Assembly (NCBI GenBank): GCA_049323895.1
Contig: JBMOKT010000024.1
Span: 4,883 to 68,882 of the forward strand
Origin: JBMOKT01 sp049323895
GTDB taxonomy: Bacteria > Bacillota > Peptococcia > Peptococcales > BICA1-8
DNA length: 64,000 nt
Direction of reading: 5' to 3'
Part shown: positions 12,001-18,157 of the stretch, in pieces
Numbering within the stretch: the stretch's first letter is position 1
Layout of the letters: each line of letters begins with the position of its first letter
Notes under the pieces: generated by a model
Seen by the model: the letters and a program-made list of their open reading frames with translations, nothing else
The model's database searches: none
What the model was told of the DNA's origin: nothing
Made by a program: the position numbers and the translations under genes

Positions 12001-13197
12001 ATCTACCTCAAGTTTATCATCGCCGCTTCCCCCAGAAACTGCTATGGAGGAGTCAGTGCTATTATCCGAACTGCTATCTTCTCCTCCAGTCATCCCGAAA
12101 ATCTTAATAAGGTCATTGCCTCCACTGCCATCCACTTGAATGTTATCACTGGAACCTTGAATCTCTACCTTATAAATATCATCGGCATCCGTTCCTTCTA
12201 TGGAAACATCAACAGAATCCTTAATGGTGATATTGCCGGTAACCTGGAAACCCTGCATGATAAAACCTATAAGATTACTCAAAACTACTTGACCATTTAT
12301 TATGGGAATGCCGCCGATTCCCGATGCACGAAGTTCAAGTCCGCTATAGCCTGGAGTGATTTCAGCATCAATAATTAAATCTTCCTCATAAATTCCGCCG
12401 TCTACATAGATAGGTCCATATGTAATCTCTTCATCAATCACAGCATTATTAATGATATCCTGAATAGATAAATTTATATTTGTGTCTGCTAGTTGTTCTT
12501 CCTCTATACTAGATTCCGTTTCTTCCAAATTAGATGAAGGTTGTTCTATATTTGTTTCTGTTTCTTCTATATTTGTTTCTGTTTGGTCTGTACTAGTTTC
12601 TGCTTCTTCTATATTTATTTCAGGTTGTTCTATATCCGTCTCCGACCCAGCTTCTCCTGAAATCTGTTGTTCATTACTGTAAGATTCTTCACCATTGCCG
12701 TCTGTTTCCCCACTATTAACATCTTCAGTATCCTCTGGGCTAGCTCCTTCTGTTGTTTCGTCTACAATAACACTCTCATCTAATACATTTTCAATGCTGT
12801 TCTCTTCACTATCCTCTGGGTCAGTCTCGGCTGCTGCTTCTCCCACTTCGCCGGAAAAATCATCTTCATTTGTTTCTCGCTTTGTATCTTCTTCCTCTCC
12901 ACTATTATTTTCCTCTAAACTGTCGGTACCGTCATTCTCAACTGCATCTATTCCTTCTTCCTGGGCGGTACTATCATCTGTTTCACTGTTAGCTTGTTCA
13001 CAATCATCAGCAGATGGTATATCGTCACCTAAAGAAGAATTATCATTTATGAAAGTACTTAAATCATTGCTGTCAGCAAGGGATGAATCAGTTTCTGCAA
13101 AAACCATTCCAGTAAAAGAAAAAACAAAAAACATGGCAAATAAACCTGCCATACACACCACTATAAATTTTTTGCCACTTTTACTTGTTTGTTGCAA
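1..13197 (-). CDS. Giant secreted beta-strand-repeat surface protein (3' end outside window)
   Basis: The minus strand is open without a stop from 13197 to base 1, exactly 4399 codons, so the protein exceeds 4.3 thousand residues and continues past the left edge. I chose the TTG at 13195-13197 because a strong Shine-Dalgarno (GAGGGGGGTGA) lies six bases upstream and the frame begins with a basic N-terminus, a hydrophobic stretch (about residues 11-32) and a VFA|ET-like signal-peptidase site. Residues 35-240 are an acidic, Ser/Thr/Glu-rich linker. The rest is dozens of roughly 60-90-residue units with the pattern GGG-x-VGVG-x-x-x-AV followed by T-x-AYIG and alternating hydrophobic beta strands (I-x-I-x-A), typical of parallel beta-helix adhesins and filamentous-haemagglutinin-like proteins. 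A Trp/Lys-rich non-repeat segment lies at about residues 4130-4180. No catalytic motif was seen. The adhesin or biofilm-matrix role is inferred from architecture only. Confidence 0.85.
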   Translation of the reverse strand, partial: MQQTSKSGKKFIVVCMAGLFAMFFVFSFTGMVFAETDSSLADSNDLSTFINDNSSLGDDIPSADDCEQANSETDDSTAQEEGIDAVENDGTDSLEENNSGEEEDTKRETNEDDFSGEVGEAAAETDPEDSEENSIENVLDESVIVDETTEGASPEDTEDVNSGETDGNGEESYSNEQQISGEAGSETDIEQPEINIEEAETSTDQTETNIEETETNIEQPSSNLEETESSIEEEQLADTNINLSIQDIINNAVIDEEITYGPIYVDGGIYEEDLIIDAEITPGYSGLELRASGIGGIPIINGQVVLSNLIGFIMQGFQVTGNITIKDSVDVSIEGTDADDIYKVEIQGSSDNIQVDGSGGNDLIKIFGMTGGEDSSSDNSTDSSIAVSGGSGDDKLEVDFSSGNPIGQNGLSYDGGDDYDVIAFTGGYFHQVGYQAINEHSGTILFDDTLVSYKNIEPILDTTPAENVTFECKDDSIAGSESTDDIINIINGSPLLDELGNPVLDINGNPIVTIEIQWPYEDVTFANKQNVTIDGLGGNDTFNLNLNAPSTGLRSFTIQGSTGIDSINIIDNDVLLPDVDLTLKAESIAVKNGTVRGKNIGLISEVSSGATDSFADRETRVDLINAEISASGSFSVTAASSQQKPNVSSGITESKETSSKVTVTDSDLTVGGNLSITAQALLDLELNGFIAGLPLEATLALGSTLAKVLIDGSSSLTSGGDILLRAISNIYSTSLAKSGGNIGSMAFAVSVLTSYAEAIVQGTSIIDSGGKVTIQAQNSIKSDTVADGYAGSESLGSSSIAVSVVNSTTRAGIYGNASLTNSSNVEIISESKNELLTASQSAVNVENSPIEDTLAKKDDEGKSLLDTVLQAQINAAIDKLAEGAGSDGSAGSGSAVQVAGALAYGYISGNTEASVSTPKLVKTSGLLDISTKALTNTSVLASGMTSGESVGIGAAVAVLTGTNINKAYINDLAQVQANSINIQALCKDFAPQDLSQIDAVNDFNVEAYAGQSTGNVGIGGALAFNSIVSKTEAFIGKGVTITVNGGNVVLYSTNDNQIETIADGAPSSDDEEKAASSFAPAEPEAGDESSEPAVGIGASVAITVASIFNSVFIDDNAIINGANDIQLSSNIENQVKNMADAGAAGGVAAVPVLALTLLFSQGLVQIGGGGSLELTGNLTAAAKNSSRINTKASGKAAGGNVGIGAAVAVNVLVDRTTATSSRALKAGGSVTVTAEGASVGSAEAEAGGNGGDADEPADGDEDPDTGGVDEQLNGHLNYMDGISTQQGAGGDSVPNQTPQSAETSQGKVNVAGAVALNIVNSIRQAYLPQNVTTGGILTLKSNNNSDASAKADSSSTDSSVGIGVAVAINVVTVKNEAYIGSGAVVTAQDLVIEAGMNQVNLGDGSVDGENAFTVEAISGAGASNVGVAGAVAINVLKNEYKAHVDGNVSLTGNAELKAENRSSNSASAGAWVAGEKAGVGASFAINIVVNDVLVYLADNAALAGAVDLELSADSVSDVETEANAGATASVASGVAVNGAVALTVVINNVKAYLGTNEEVLEFSGDLTVDSKNNSMNDTKASGKTAGGNVGVGAAVAVNVVVDRTIATTLRAVKAGGAVTLTATGISSSNATAEAGANGGHADEPADGDGDPETGGTDEQLNGHLNYMDGISSTQGVQAEDVPQKSPQSAATSEGKVNVAGAAALNIVTASTQAYITNDVTAGGVITIKANNNTDAKSKTDSSATDSGVGVGVAVAINVVTVKNEAYIGSSAVVNAQGLVLEAKMKEITLEDETTDSENTFSAEAISGAGAGKVGVAGSVAINVVMNQYLAHMDGSVTLTGGNAAIAAQGQSSSSAIAGTAVKASGETTKVGVGASFATNIINNKVLAYVADNASLTGAVNLTIAADLLSSITTKAIAGADPYTDVSGSEPAAGAKFALDAAVALTVVTNTVGAYSGTNSTINASGNVVITADSTSTTYTKAEGNASGKAAVGASLALNVINATTEAAVKGNASIGSSLSIIAITVNKDDVFALATARGLKIDRYLEKFATTYDNIINGNFGGEGGSSKPKSAQTLDQQGAKTGQTVDQDGSTTGGQSQKSISVAAAVGVNVMTHATQAYTGAGLVLVGGSIIVNSSSTSNFETLATGAAVTDGSSIAVGVAISNIYNETNAYLGSTNRKSEDITSYDITIAAVSTINMSDEYLSKLGAQAIAGAGSGTDGKIGAAGSLALINSGIKTQAYISPDAQISNAGIITIKVEETSKLAVRAWAASVMIGGASKVGVGAAFAVIYSNNTTSAYVGVGANVNAASLSLSSNKKRVDSTDFKLDFDSENETFTSNIFEGLELANFLSSNNYYGEAIAGAGSAGTAALAGAFVVMYFNNTIAAYIDDNAIVTINGNVNISSEADVNAKGIGGSAAGAQKAGIGLTTVNIINSDFVKAYIGSSAAVTSGGNIEISATADQELTIIAVSGSGASSTGAVGVFSIIFTKNVSTAFIGQGAIVKAIGSINIGASNDTHAYMVTGGASGGGSAGIGGSLAVLIIWNDAMAYIDRNAIVDSSSLLAINSAATELGIIAVISGAGGGSAGVAASGAIKIVKNHTLAYIAQGAQINTDEEYTNTNQAITISATDSTTLVGVSGSGSGGGTVGVGASIDTTVLIKTVKAYIADDIADDGINAAMVNAVGNIIVSAQAIDEIISLTAGFTGGGSVGVGGAVGIVVSKNDIQAYVGKEAVLRTEGSLAISANNDLTLVILAGSGAGGGSVGVGGSLAVSTIINSVQAYIGQNAKVMALGGGEAVDFYTGAAGKVKDTARGVLVGAYSTEGINIVVVSGSGGGAAGVAVSVGATVISNTTLAYIADGVEVNKVNLGSSIDQEVRLVAVDETELTAIIGSGSGGGAAGFGASSDTQVIGKTTKAYTGTGVFVAAQKNILISSLSKDVLTSAAVGFAGGGAAGIAGSVSVVVNENQIEAYAGQGTVLTSQGSINVKGTGNTTMVLTAGSAAGGGAAGVAASFAIAVYEGSTKAYLGSSTVVNAKGLLDVKADTIENVKTTAIGGSGGGAAGVAGSVAIKIIGNTTQAYIGENALINQDITYNSLSQSISIGAKDRIISIGISGAAAGGGAVGVGASSDVTILRNLTEAFIGKGAKVKAENNINVSAASEKSIDTLVVAAAGGGTVGVAGAVSIVSVGSLFDTNAANALRNSQGEGSTQGSVDDQISASQVQDLLGNSSQAQETKTTIDSENAKIGISDDFDETSELALDSTRAYIGFNAVVVSGNDLTLSAIDSIKLSVLVGGASAGTVGVGGAVGIVTIKNNTEAFVNTGAQLSASGNITIKAINQEKDNTTYKVKAYAGSAGLVGIGAAVAYLDVNHTVRAYLNTGVNILNANQVNIQGAVENNLEATTLGASVGGGAVGASLSRAYYTGVVEASVGNSSSISDTASLTVSAIWKSNIYSSAKAGAAGIAAGNGSDALAKATPTVLSYLSDNADVNVSGDVLITAQSVIDGDALAYGVGAGGLTIGISLAKVVMTPVVNAYFANNVTIEAGNDITIKAAHNYDLNGTKRSEKGYASANASSGSLVGGTGAFVDVQHTAEVEAYIGYGAVITAGQDIILNSYGNIDAEGKADGNTYGVVGVGAVKVVVSAVGTVQSYVDSTIANPTSLTAGRDLYITALGVSTPDADSEQAAGGIIAGGGSTAESGSVLNVNIFLGRNPDSGGGGIFRTNTGSITSLAQAQGSSYATADGINVGGITVGVSDASSDWAAVVNVGVGESTVLNAKTNISLSAEHDNTTGSYASSSTGSLVGAVGSKSSSSSSATVSTNLGASSSLTAGGNINITADSSIITDAESSGYAYGVLAGGTSSTTNEIVNLSQAHAEGNAALNAGNDINFSAIAVSNARKSKAQGGSGGLISGTNTSAVTSINHFALATVDGGAVFAAANNNRILAQSSLDANAWAKISETAGAVTLNISKADIDIIALTQVDIGSNADISGKNTYLWAKVTRLNAYAYAYSKTYAADSTTQADAYVDVESLAKIIVRGGLVEGTDLLEMRARHDNVFVKSESFASIASGFTGVVNSTAHNDLYDFSFIDVQSSSKLYSTDILLEAVSPHSQDNDYTGHFYVKNADSEAATVINFVDVLVKKFKTVVEKVTKYLPWPLNKIVKWVTKTVAYWVWETIKQILHSDVNESEPGSYLSDNKVNLQGDIYLGNARGVSLTINEDNTMISRGEVSAYISGSEIIVNPFNNNQLSSITINAPRGAVSGNAVIHKNAVITEFEIINNSNLNLRVSSISLVNNNPPKPDLDVYAGDERDTSNFTYVTDITEMPLIAITGTKATNVTFAGLVENQAGRVNVTTAGGNISFLTGSVIEANKLLLSTPLGRIGENSASQGSLYMYKGEGRNPVLEL
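7460..9690 (-). repeat. Tandem 1164-bp in-frame duplication inside the giant gene
   Basis: Anchor strings recur exactly 1164 bp (388 codons) apart: 7901 with 9065, 8261 with 9425, and 8513 with 9677. The two diverged copies cover about 7.46-8.52 kb and 8.62-9.69 kb. Each contains the same unusual acidic insert (ADEPADGD ... DEQLNGHLNYMDGIS), which occurs nowhere else in the gene. The spacing is constant, so no net indel has occurred since duplication. Confidence 0.85.
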
Positions 13198-13213
13198 TGA
13201 TTTCACCCCCCTC

Positions 13214-13253
13214 AAAAAAAAACACCCGGCACAAATTACATCTGGCCGGGTGC
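13214..13253 (-). terminator. Intrinsic terminator or attenuator directly before the giant gene's RBS
   Basis: On the minus strand an 8-bp perfect GC-rich stem (CACCCGGC / GCCGGGTG, arms at 13245-13252 and 13223-13230) is followed by nine U residues and then immediately by the Shine-Dalgarno of the giant gene. There is no room for a promoter between terminator and start codon, so transcripts of the giant gene must read through it. It may simply end the upstream TPR transcript, or it may be a regulated attenuator. Confidence 0.75.
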
Positions 13254-13338
13254 ACTACTTGCTCCATGTAACCCAAGTGCCCAAATAAAGGTTACACTTC
13301 AACACATCCAAAAAAATTAAGATATTTTGTTTCTTCGC

Positions 13339-15504
13339 TCAATTATTAGAAGAAATTACTTTAAGCACTTCCTCAGCTTTTTTCACTAATTCTTTATTAT
13401 CATTTAAAATAATTACCTTTTTAAAATCGGCGGAAGCTTCTGTCAACTTATTTAAGTTTAATAAGGCAATGCCTCTGTTAAAGTAAGAAGTATTCAAGTT
13501 ATTCTTAAGGTTTATCGCCTGGGTATAATCATCAATGGCTTCATTAAACTTTTTCTGGGTCATATAAATATTAGCTCTTTGAAAGTAAGAAGGTCCATGA
13601 TTTATATTAATTTCAATTGATTTGCCAAAAAAATGGATAGCCTGTTCATATTCCTTTAAGTTATAATAGTTCACCCCAATTTGGAAAAACGCCTCTCCAT
13701 CCTGTGGTACATGCTTTAAGTAAGTGAATAAATCTTCTATAGCCATTTCATATTTTTTAAGTTGAGAGTATGTATAGGCTCTCTGCAAATATCCTGAAGC
13801 CAATTGTGGGTCATTTTGAAGTGCAACATTTAAGTCATTTAAGGATAGCTCATATTTGCCTATCTGCAAATATACCAAACTTCGATTGAAATAGGGGAGA
13901 ATATAGTGGGGTTGTAATTCTATTGCCTTGGTGAAATCTTTAATTGCCGCCTCATAATTGAATAATGCCAGATAAAGATTCCCCCTGTTTATATATGCTT
14001 CAGCATAACCGGCATCCCAACGGATTGCCTCACTAAAATCTGCCAGGGCTGCCTCAGGTTTGTTGTTTTCCCGATTGGCATTACCCCTATTAAAAAATAT
14101 CTGAGGATCATCAGTGATGAATTGTAAGGCTTGTGTATAACTATTAATTGCTTTTTCATATTCCTTCATCTGGTAATGGATAAAACCCAGACTGTTGTGG
14201 GTAAAACCATCATTGGGGTTTAATTGCAAAGCCTTCTGCAAATCAGCCAGTGCCTGCTCATATCTTCCCAATTGCCCATTGGCAATACCCCGATTGATGT
14301 AGATACTGTAATTGTTTGAGTCCAGCTTTATTGCCCGGTCCCAGTCGCTTAGCGCCATCTCCAAATCATTCATATTAAAATATATTTTCCCCCGATTATA
14401 ATATGCCAGCATATTATTGGGATTAATTTTGATGACTCTAGAAAAATCCTCAAGGGCAGCCTTAGAATTTCCTAAGGCGGAATGCAAATTGCCCCGGTTT
14501 AGATATGCTTGTGTGAAATCAGGGTCAAGGGAGATTACATTATTATAATCTCCAAGGGCTTCCTTAAACATTTTCATATTTTGGTAGGCATTTGCCCTAT
14601 TAAAGTATAGCTGGGGGTCTTGGAAATACTCCAAAGCCCTGGAATAATTGGTAATAGCTTTCTGATAATTCTCCATCTGATGATATATAAATCCTAAACT
14701 GCTGTAGATAGAGCCTTCATTGGGGTTTAAGTTTAGAGCATTCTCGAAATCTACTGCAGCTGAGGAAAAATCCTGGAGACTGCTATTTGCCATTCCGCGA
14801 TTAATAAATAAAAAAGCTTGACTTGGGTCTATCTCTATTGCTTTACTCCACTGGTCAACGGCCTCTCTAAACTTTCCCATGGTAAAATAGATGTTGCCTT
14901 TATTGACGAATAGTTCTAGAGTGCCCTCCTGGTGGCGTTCCACTTCATCCCAGCATACTAAAGCCTCTTCTAGATTTCCTATACTTTGTAAAGCCTGGGC
15001 CCGCATAGCCCAAATGTCCATTTTTTGTGGCTCAAGCTTAACTACCTGGTCAAAATCTTTCAGTGCATGTTCCCAATCTTCTAAACTGAGATATACAGTA
15101 CCACGCTGTATAAGTGCGTCTATATTATGAGGCTGATAACTAATAACTCTATCTAAATCATTTATTGCTTCTTCCAGATTACCCAATACAATATATAATT
15201 GCCCCCGTTCGAGATACAAACCTGGGTTTTCAGGTGCTAATTCCAATGCTTTATGATAGTTTTTTAATGCCTCATTAAAATTGCCTTTCTGAGCTAAGGT
15301 TCGACCCAGTCCAATATACCCTTCCGTCAAATCAGAGCTCTGCCCATTGCCCTTTCCATTTATCTGCTCACTTTCACGCAAGGTTTTGGCATCTCTTCTT
15401 TCTAAGACCCAATTTGTAAAACTGCTCCCTATAGTGAAAAAAATAAAAATCAGCAGTACAACAATAGAGGATAATTTTCTGACTTTTCTTGCATCAAAAA
15501 TCAT
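13339..15504 (-). CDS. Membrane-anchored tetratricopeptide-repeat protein
   Basis: The 721-residue product has one N-terminal hydrophobic segment (about residues 11-32, likely an uncleaved signal anchor) followed by roughly nineteen consecutive 34-residue TPR units carrying the usual W/Y-x-x-x-G/A-x-x-Y/A pattern with repeated A-x-x-D-F or A-x-x-x-Y helices. TPR arrays are protein-binding scaffolds; no enzyme domain is present. It lies 142 bp upstream of the giant surface-protein gene on the same strand, so it may share a transcript and might help assemble or secrete that protein, but this is inferred only from position. The ATG at 15504 gives the full anchor. A divergent TetR gene starts about 170 bp away. 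Confidence 0.85.
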   Translation of the reverse strand: MIFDARKVRKLSSIVVLLIFIFFTIGSSFTNWVLERRDAKTLRESEQINGKGNGQSSDLTEGYIGLGRTLAQKGNFNEALKNYHKALELAPENPGLYLERGQLYIVLGNLEEAINDLDRVISYQPHNIDALIQRGTVYLSLEDWEHALKDFDQVVKLEPQKMDIWAMRAQALQSIGNLEEALVCWDEVERHQEGTLELFVNKGNIYFTMGKFREAVDQWSKAIEIDPSQAFLFINRGMANSSLQDFSSAAVDFENALNLNPNEGSIYSSLGFIYHQMENYQKAITNYSRALEYFQDPQLYFNRANAYQNMKMFKEALGDYNNVISLDPDFTQAYLNRGNLHSALGNSKAALEDFSRVIKINPNNMLAYYNRGKIYFNMNDLEMALSDWDRAIKLDSNNYSIYINRGIANGQLGRYEQALADLQKALQLNPNDGFTHNSLGFIHYQMKEYEKAINSYTQALQFITDDPQIFFNRGNANRENNKPEAALADFSEAIRWDAGYAEAYINRGNLYLALFNYEAAIKDFTKAIELQPHYILPYFNRSLVYLQIGKYELSLNDLNVALQNDPQLASGYLQRAYTYSQLKKYEMAIEDLFTYLKHVPQDGEAFFQIGVNYYNLKEYEQAIHFFGKSIEININHGPSYFQRANIYMTQKKFNEAIDDYTQAINLKNNLNTSYFNRGIALLNLNKLTEASADFKKVIILNDNKELVKKAEEVLKVISSNN

Positions 15505-15549
15505 AAATACACACCATTACTATTAGATTTTTATGTTACCTAATATATT

Positions 15550-15580
15550 TTGCTAGCATTTATTATATTTGTGCTATAAT
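15550..15580 (+). promoter_or_regulatory. Possible sigma-A-like promoter for the tetR gene
   Basis: A TTGCTA box (15550-15555) and a perfect TATAAT (15575-15580) are separated by 19 bp, somewhat long for a vegetative promoter, about 90 bp before the tetR start. Just downstream (about 15600-15614) is a short inverted repeat TGAC-TGTG-GTCA that could be an operator for the TetR protein. Both are read by eye and are weak. Confidence 0.35.
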
Positions 15581-15671
15581 AATATTTGATTATAAGATAA
15601 TGACTGTGGTCACTATTCATTACCATTATATGTTTATCTGATTATTTTTGTCAAGAATGGGGGAGATGAAT

Positions 15672-16295
15672 TTGCAAAAAAAAGAAACCTTAAGCAAAAA
15701 AGAAATTAAATCACTACAAACTAAAAAGAAAATATATGAAGCTGCAGAGCAGTTGTTTAAGGAATTGGGTTTGGAAAATGTAAGTGTAGATTCTATAGTA
15801 AAAAAGGCGGGGGTTGCTAAAGGGTCCTTCTATGTGCACTTCGATTCAAAAAATGTACTTATTGCAGCTTTAATTGCCGATTATGTAAAGAAAATAGATA
15901 TAAACTACCAATCCTTTATTCAGTCTATGCCCGCTAGCACAAAGCCATCCGATCTTATTATTTTGTTGGTAGGGGAAATTGCTGACACTATTGCCTGTAC
16001 TATTGGTTTTAACAATATGAAGGTAGTATATGAAGTGCAAATCACAAAAACTGTAAATGCCAGTTCTATGTTAGGTTATAATAGAGAACTTTACCAGATA
16101 TTTGGTAATCTCATTAAGTTAGGGATACAGCAAGGGGATTTTAAAACAGATTTGGACATTGATTCACTGGCTAAGCACTTCATTATGATTTTACGTGGAA
16201 TTACTTATGAGTGGATTATCCGCTACCCTGACTTTAATCTAAGGGAAGAGTCCCAAAAACACTTTGAACTATTACTGATAGGAATCAAAAAATAA
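15672..16295 (+). CDS. TetR/AcrR-family transcriptional regulator
   Basis: This is a one-component repressor of about 207 residues. The N-terminal TetR helix-turn-helix is clear: an A-A-E-Q-L-F-K-E-L-G helix, then V-S-V-D-S-I-V-K-K-A-G-V-A-K-G-S-F-Y-V-H-F. The C-terminal ligand domain is not diagnostic. The GGGGGAG Shine-Dalgarno at 15659-15665 fits a TTG start at 15672 (spacing 6); the in-frame ATG at 15666 overlaps the ribosome site, and in-frame TTG 15648 or ATG 15657 lacks one. It is divergent from the TPR gene and convergent with the ABC exporter, so its target is unknown. Autoregulation or control of the exporter is plausible. Confidence 0.85.
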   Translation: MQKKETLSKKEIKSLQTKKKIYEAAEQLFKELGLENVSVDSIVKKAGVAKGSFYVHFDSKNVLIAALIADYVKKIDINYQSFIQSMPASTKPSDLIILLVGEIADTIACTIGFNNMKVVYEVQITKTVNASSMLGYNRELYQIFGNLIKLGIQQGDFKTDLDIDSLAKHFIMILRGITYEWIIRYPDFNLREESQKHFELLLIGIKK

Positions 16296-16298
16296 AAA

Positions 16299-16337
16299 AG
16301 CAAGCGGGGACGGTTCTTGCTTGCCTTTTCCCCGCTA
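16299..16337 (+). repeat. REP-like palindromic element, copy 1
   Basis: The core GGGGACGGTTCTTGCTTGC is flanked to give a GCAAGC / GCTTGC hairpin, nested in a second palindrome with AGCGGGGA and TCCCCGCT arms. It starts three bases after the tetR stop and fills the gap to the convergent ABC gene, where it could also act as a bidirectional transcription terminator. Confidence 0.75.
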
Positions 16338-16340
16338 ACG

Positions 16341-17321
16341 CTAATAAATATTTATCCCTTGTTCATAAATCTTACGTATTATATAATCAATCTCCGGTTC
16401 TTGGATAATTAAGTCCTTAATCTCATATTTATTTGCAATTTCAGCTAAGAGCTGCGCCGAACTTATTTCATCCCGATTGAATCTCAACCATTTCCTTCTC
16501 CCCTCTTCCCGGATAAGTTCCACTCCTTTTTCTCCAAAAGGGGTATCCCCTTCTAAGTCAATAATTAAAATCCGGTCCGAACCAAAAACCTCCTTAATTC
16601 TAGCTAATTCTCCATCGTACATTATCTTACCTTTATCAATTAAAATCATCCTTTTACAAAGCTTTTCGATATCCGACATATCGTGGGTAGTAAGGATAAC
16701 AGTTACTCCCCTCTCCCGGTTTATTTCCTGGATAAACCTTCTCATTTTTTCCTTGGCCACCACATCCAGACCAATAGTAGGCTCATCAAGAAAAAGAATG
16801 GCAGGATCATGAAGCAAAGAAGCTGCAATATCTGCCCTCATCCTTTGGCCCAAGGACAATTGCCTGACAGGTGTATGTAAAAAATCTTCCATAGCAAGGA
16901 TATCAATAAAGGTATCCATATTCTTCCGATATTTTTCCTGGGAAATTCCATAAATCTGTTTTAACAGTTCAAAGGAATCTTGGGTAGGCAAGTCCCACCA
17001 TAATTGAGTCCGTTGCCCAAAAACGACGCCTATTTGGCGGGCATTCAGCTGCCTTTCCTTAAACGGGACAATGCCATTGACATGGATTTCACCGGAAGTA
17101 GGAACAAGAATCCCTGTCAGCATTTTTATAGTAGTTGATTTACCAGCTCCATTTGGACCGATATAGCCCACAATTTCTCCTGGGGATATATTAAAAGAAA
17201 TATTATCAACAGCATTCATACTTTTATATTCACGGTGAAACAGGCTGCCCACGGCACCTAACAAGCCTTCTCTCCGTTTTTGGATATAAAAGGTTTTACA
17301 TAAATTCCTTACTTCAATCAT
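16341..17321 (-). CDS. ABC transporter ATP-binding protein (ABC-2 exporter, COG4586-like)
   Basis: The 326-residue ATPase has a Walker A GPNGAGKST, Q-loop region, signature LSLGQRM, Walker B ILFLDEPTIGLD and switch His (LTTHDMSD). The N-terminal extension mentioning K-S-M-N-A-V-D-N-I-S and the C-terminal extension match the NatA-like COG4586 group that pairs with two ABC2_membrane_6-type permeases. It is the last gene of a three-gene operon with the permeases at 17342 and 18158, behind a GGAGGGGG ribosome site. Function: powers export (or membrane transfer) of an unidentified substrate. It ends just before REP-like copy 1. Confidence 0.9.
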   Translation of the reverse strand: MIEVRNLCKTFYIQKRREGLLGAVGSLFHREYKSMNAVDNISFNISPGEIVGYIGPNGAGKSTTIKMLTGILVPTSGEIHVNGIVPFKERQLNARQIGVVFGQRTQLWWDLPTQDSFELLKQIYGISQEKYRKNMDTFIDILAMEDFLHTPVRQLSLGQRMRADIAASLLHDPAILFLDEPTIGLDVVAKEKMRRFIQEINRERGVTVILTTHDMSDIEKLCKRMILIDKGKIMYDGELARIKEVFGSDRILIIDLEGDTPFGEKGVELIREEGRRKWLRFNRDEISSAQLLAEIANKYEIKDLIIQEPEIDYIIRKIYEQGINIY

Positions 17322-17341
17322 AAATATACCCCCTCCACATC

Positions 17342-18154
17342 TTATGACCCTGTACTGTTATACCTATAAACACCTTTAATCCAGAAAAGATAGCACACAC
17401 GAAAAAAAACAATACCTACCAAAAAACTTAGGGCGCCCCAATAAGGTGCGAATACTGGGCTTGTCTTATTTAACAAGAATAGGGCAGGCAGATAATTAAC
17501 AAAAGCAAAGGGCAAAACAAAGACAATGAACATTTGTAAAACCCGTGGAAATATTGATAAAGGATAGTTAATCAAGCTTCTCATGGGGTACATTATAACC
17601 CAAAAAACCCTTTCCGACCGGGTTGTCCAAAATGCTATGGCAGAAATGAAGACCATCATTCCCCCCTGGATTAATGTCCCTCCAGAAATAGCACCGAAAA
17701 AAACAAACCACTCCCTCAAAGACCACTCAAGGGAAAGCTTAAAGTAAGTTAGAATAAAGGCACAAATGCTAAACAAAAGCTGCCCTAAGGCGCCTATGTC
17801 AAATTTCATTGCTATGAAATGAAAAAAAGGATGGATGGGTCTCACCAAAAAACGGTCAAAGGTGCCCTTTACTATGTACTGATCTAAAGTTCGGAAGTGA
17901 AAAAAGAAGATAATACAGATACTCCAGGAAAGGACAGATAAGGCAAAAAGAAAAATTAGTTCCCAGAAAACCCAACCGGCTAGGACCTGAAAGGAATAAA
18001 GCAGTACCCACATAGTTACTGCAAGTCCTGAATAATGCATCATCCAGCCTAAAATATTCATCATAAAGGCATACCGGTATTCCATTTGCGCCCGGATACT
18101 GGCTGCAACCATATACCAGTAAATATGAAAACCTTTAATCAAGGATACAAGCAT
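17342..18154 (-). CDS. ABC-2 type permease (COG3694-like)
   Basis: This 270-residue protein has about six membrane-spanning segments and no soluble domain. It belongs with the ABC2_membrane_6-type subunits that pair with COG4586 ATPases. Only three bases separate it from the upstream permease stop, and its Shine-Dalgarno overlaps that stop, so translation is likely coupled. It probably forms a heterodimeric channel with the 18158-18973 product. The substrate is unknown. Confidence 0.8.
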   Translation of the reverse strand: MLVSLIKGFHIYWYMVAASIRAQMEYRYAFMMNILGWMMHYSGLAVTMWVLLYSFQVLAGWVFWELIFLFALSVLSWSICIIFFFHFRTLDQYIVKGTFDRFLVRPIHPFFHFIAMKFDIGALGQLLFSICAFILTYFKLSLEWSLREWFVFFGAISGGTLIQGGMMVFISAIAFWTTRSERVFWVIMYPMRSLINYPLSIFPRVLQMFIVFVLPFAFVNYLPALFLLNKTSPVFAPYWGALSFLVGIVFFRVCYLFWIKGVYRYNSTGS

Positions 18155-18157
18155 TTC

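Noticed and set aside
332..12378. Many 60-160-codon plus-strand open frames opposite the giant gene
   Set aside because: They lack ribosome sites, have Pro/Ala/Thr-rich compositions expected from the reverse of Gly/Val/Ala repeat codons, and lie inside one continuous minus-strand frame with a signal peptide.
12482..13288. A 197-codon and a 66-codon Ser-rich plus-strand frame
   Set aside because: These are the antisense of the acidic linker and leader of the giant gene; Ser/Val-rich composition is the mirror of Glu/Asp/Thr codons and no start signal is present.
13250..13339. c-di-GMP riboswitch before the giant gene
   Set aside because: The leader does not contain the GEMM-I or class II conserved bases that I could recognise; only the terminator and alternative pairings are supported.
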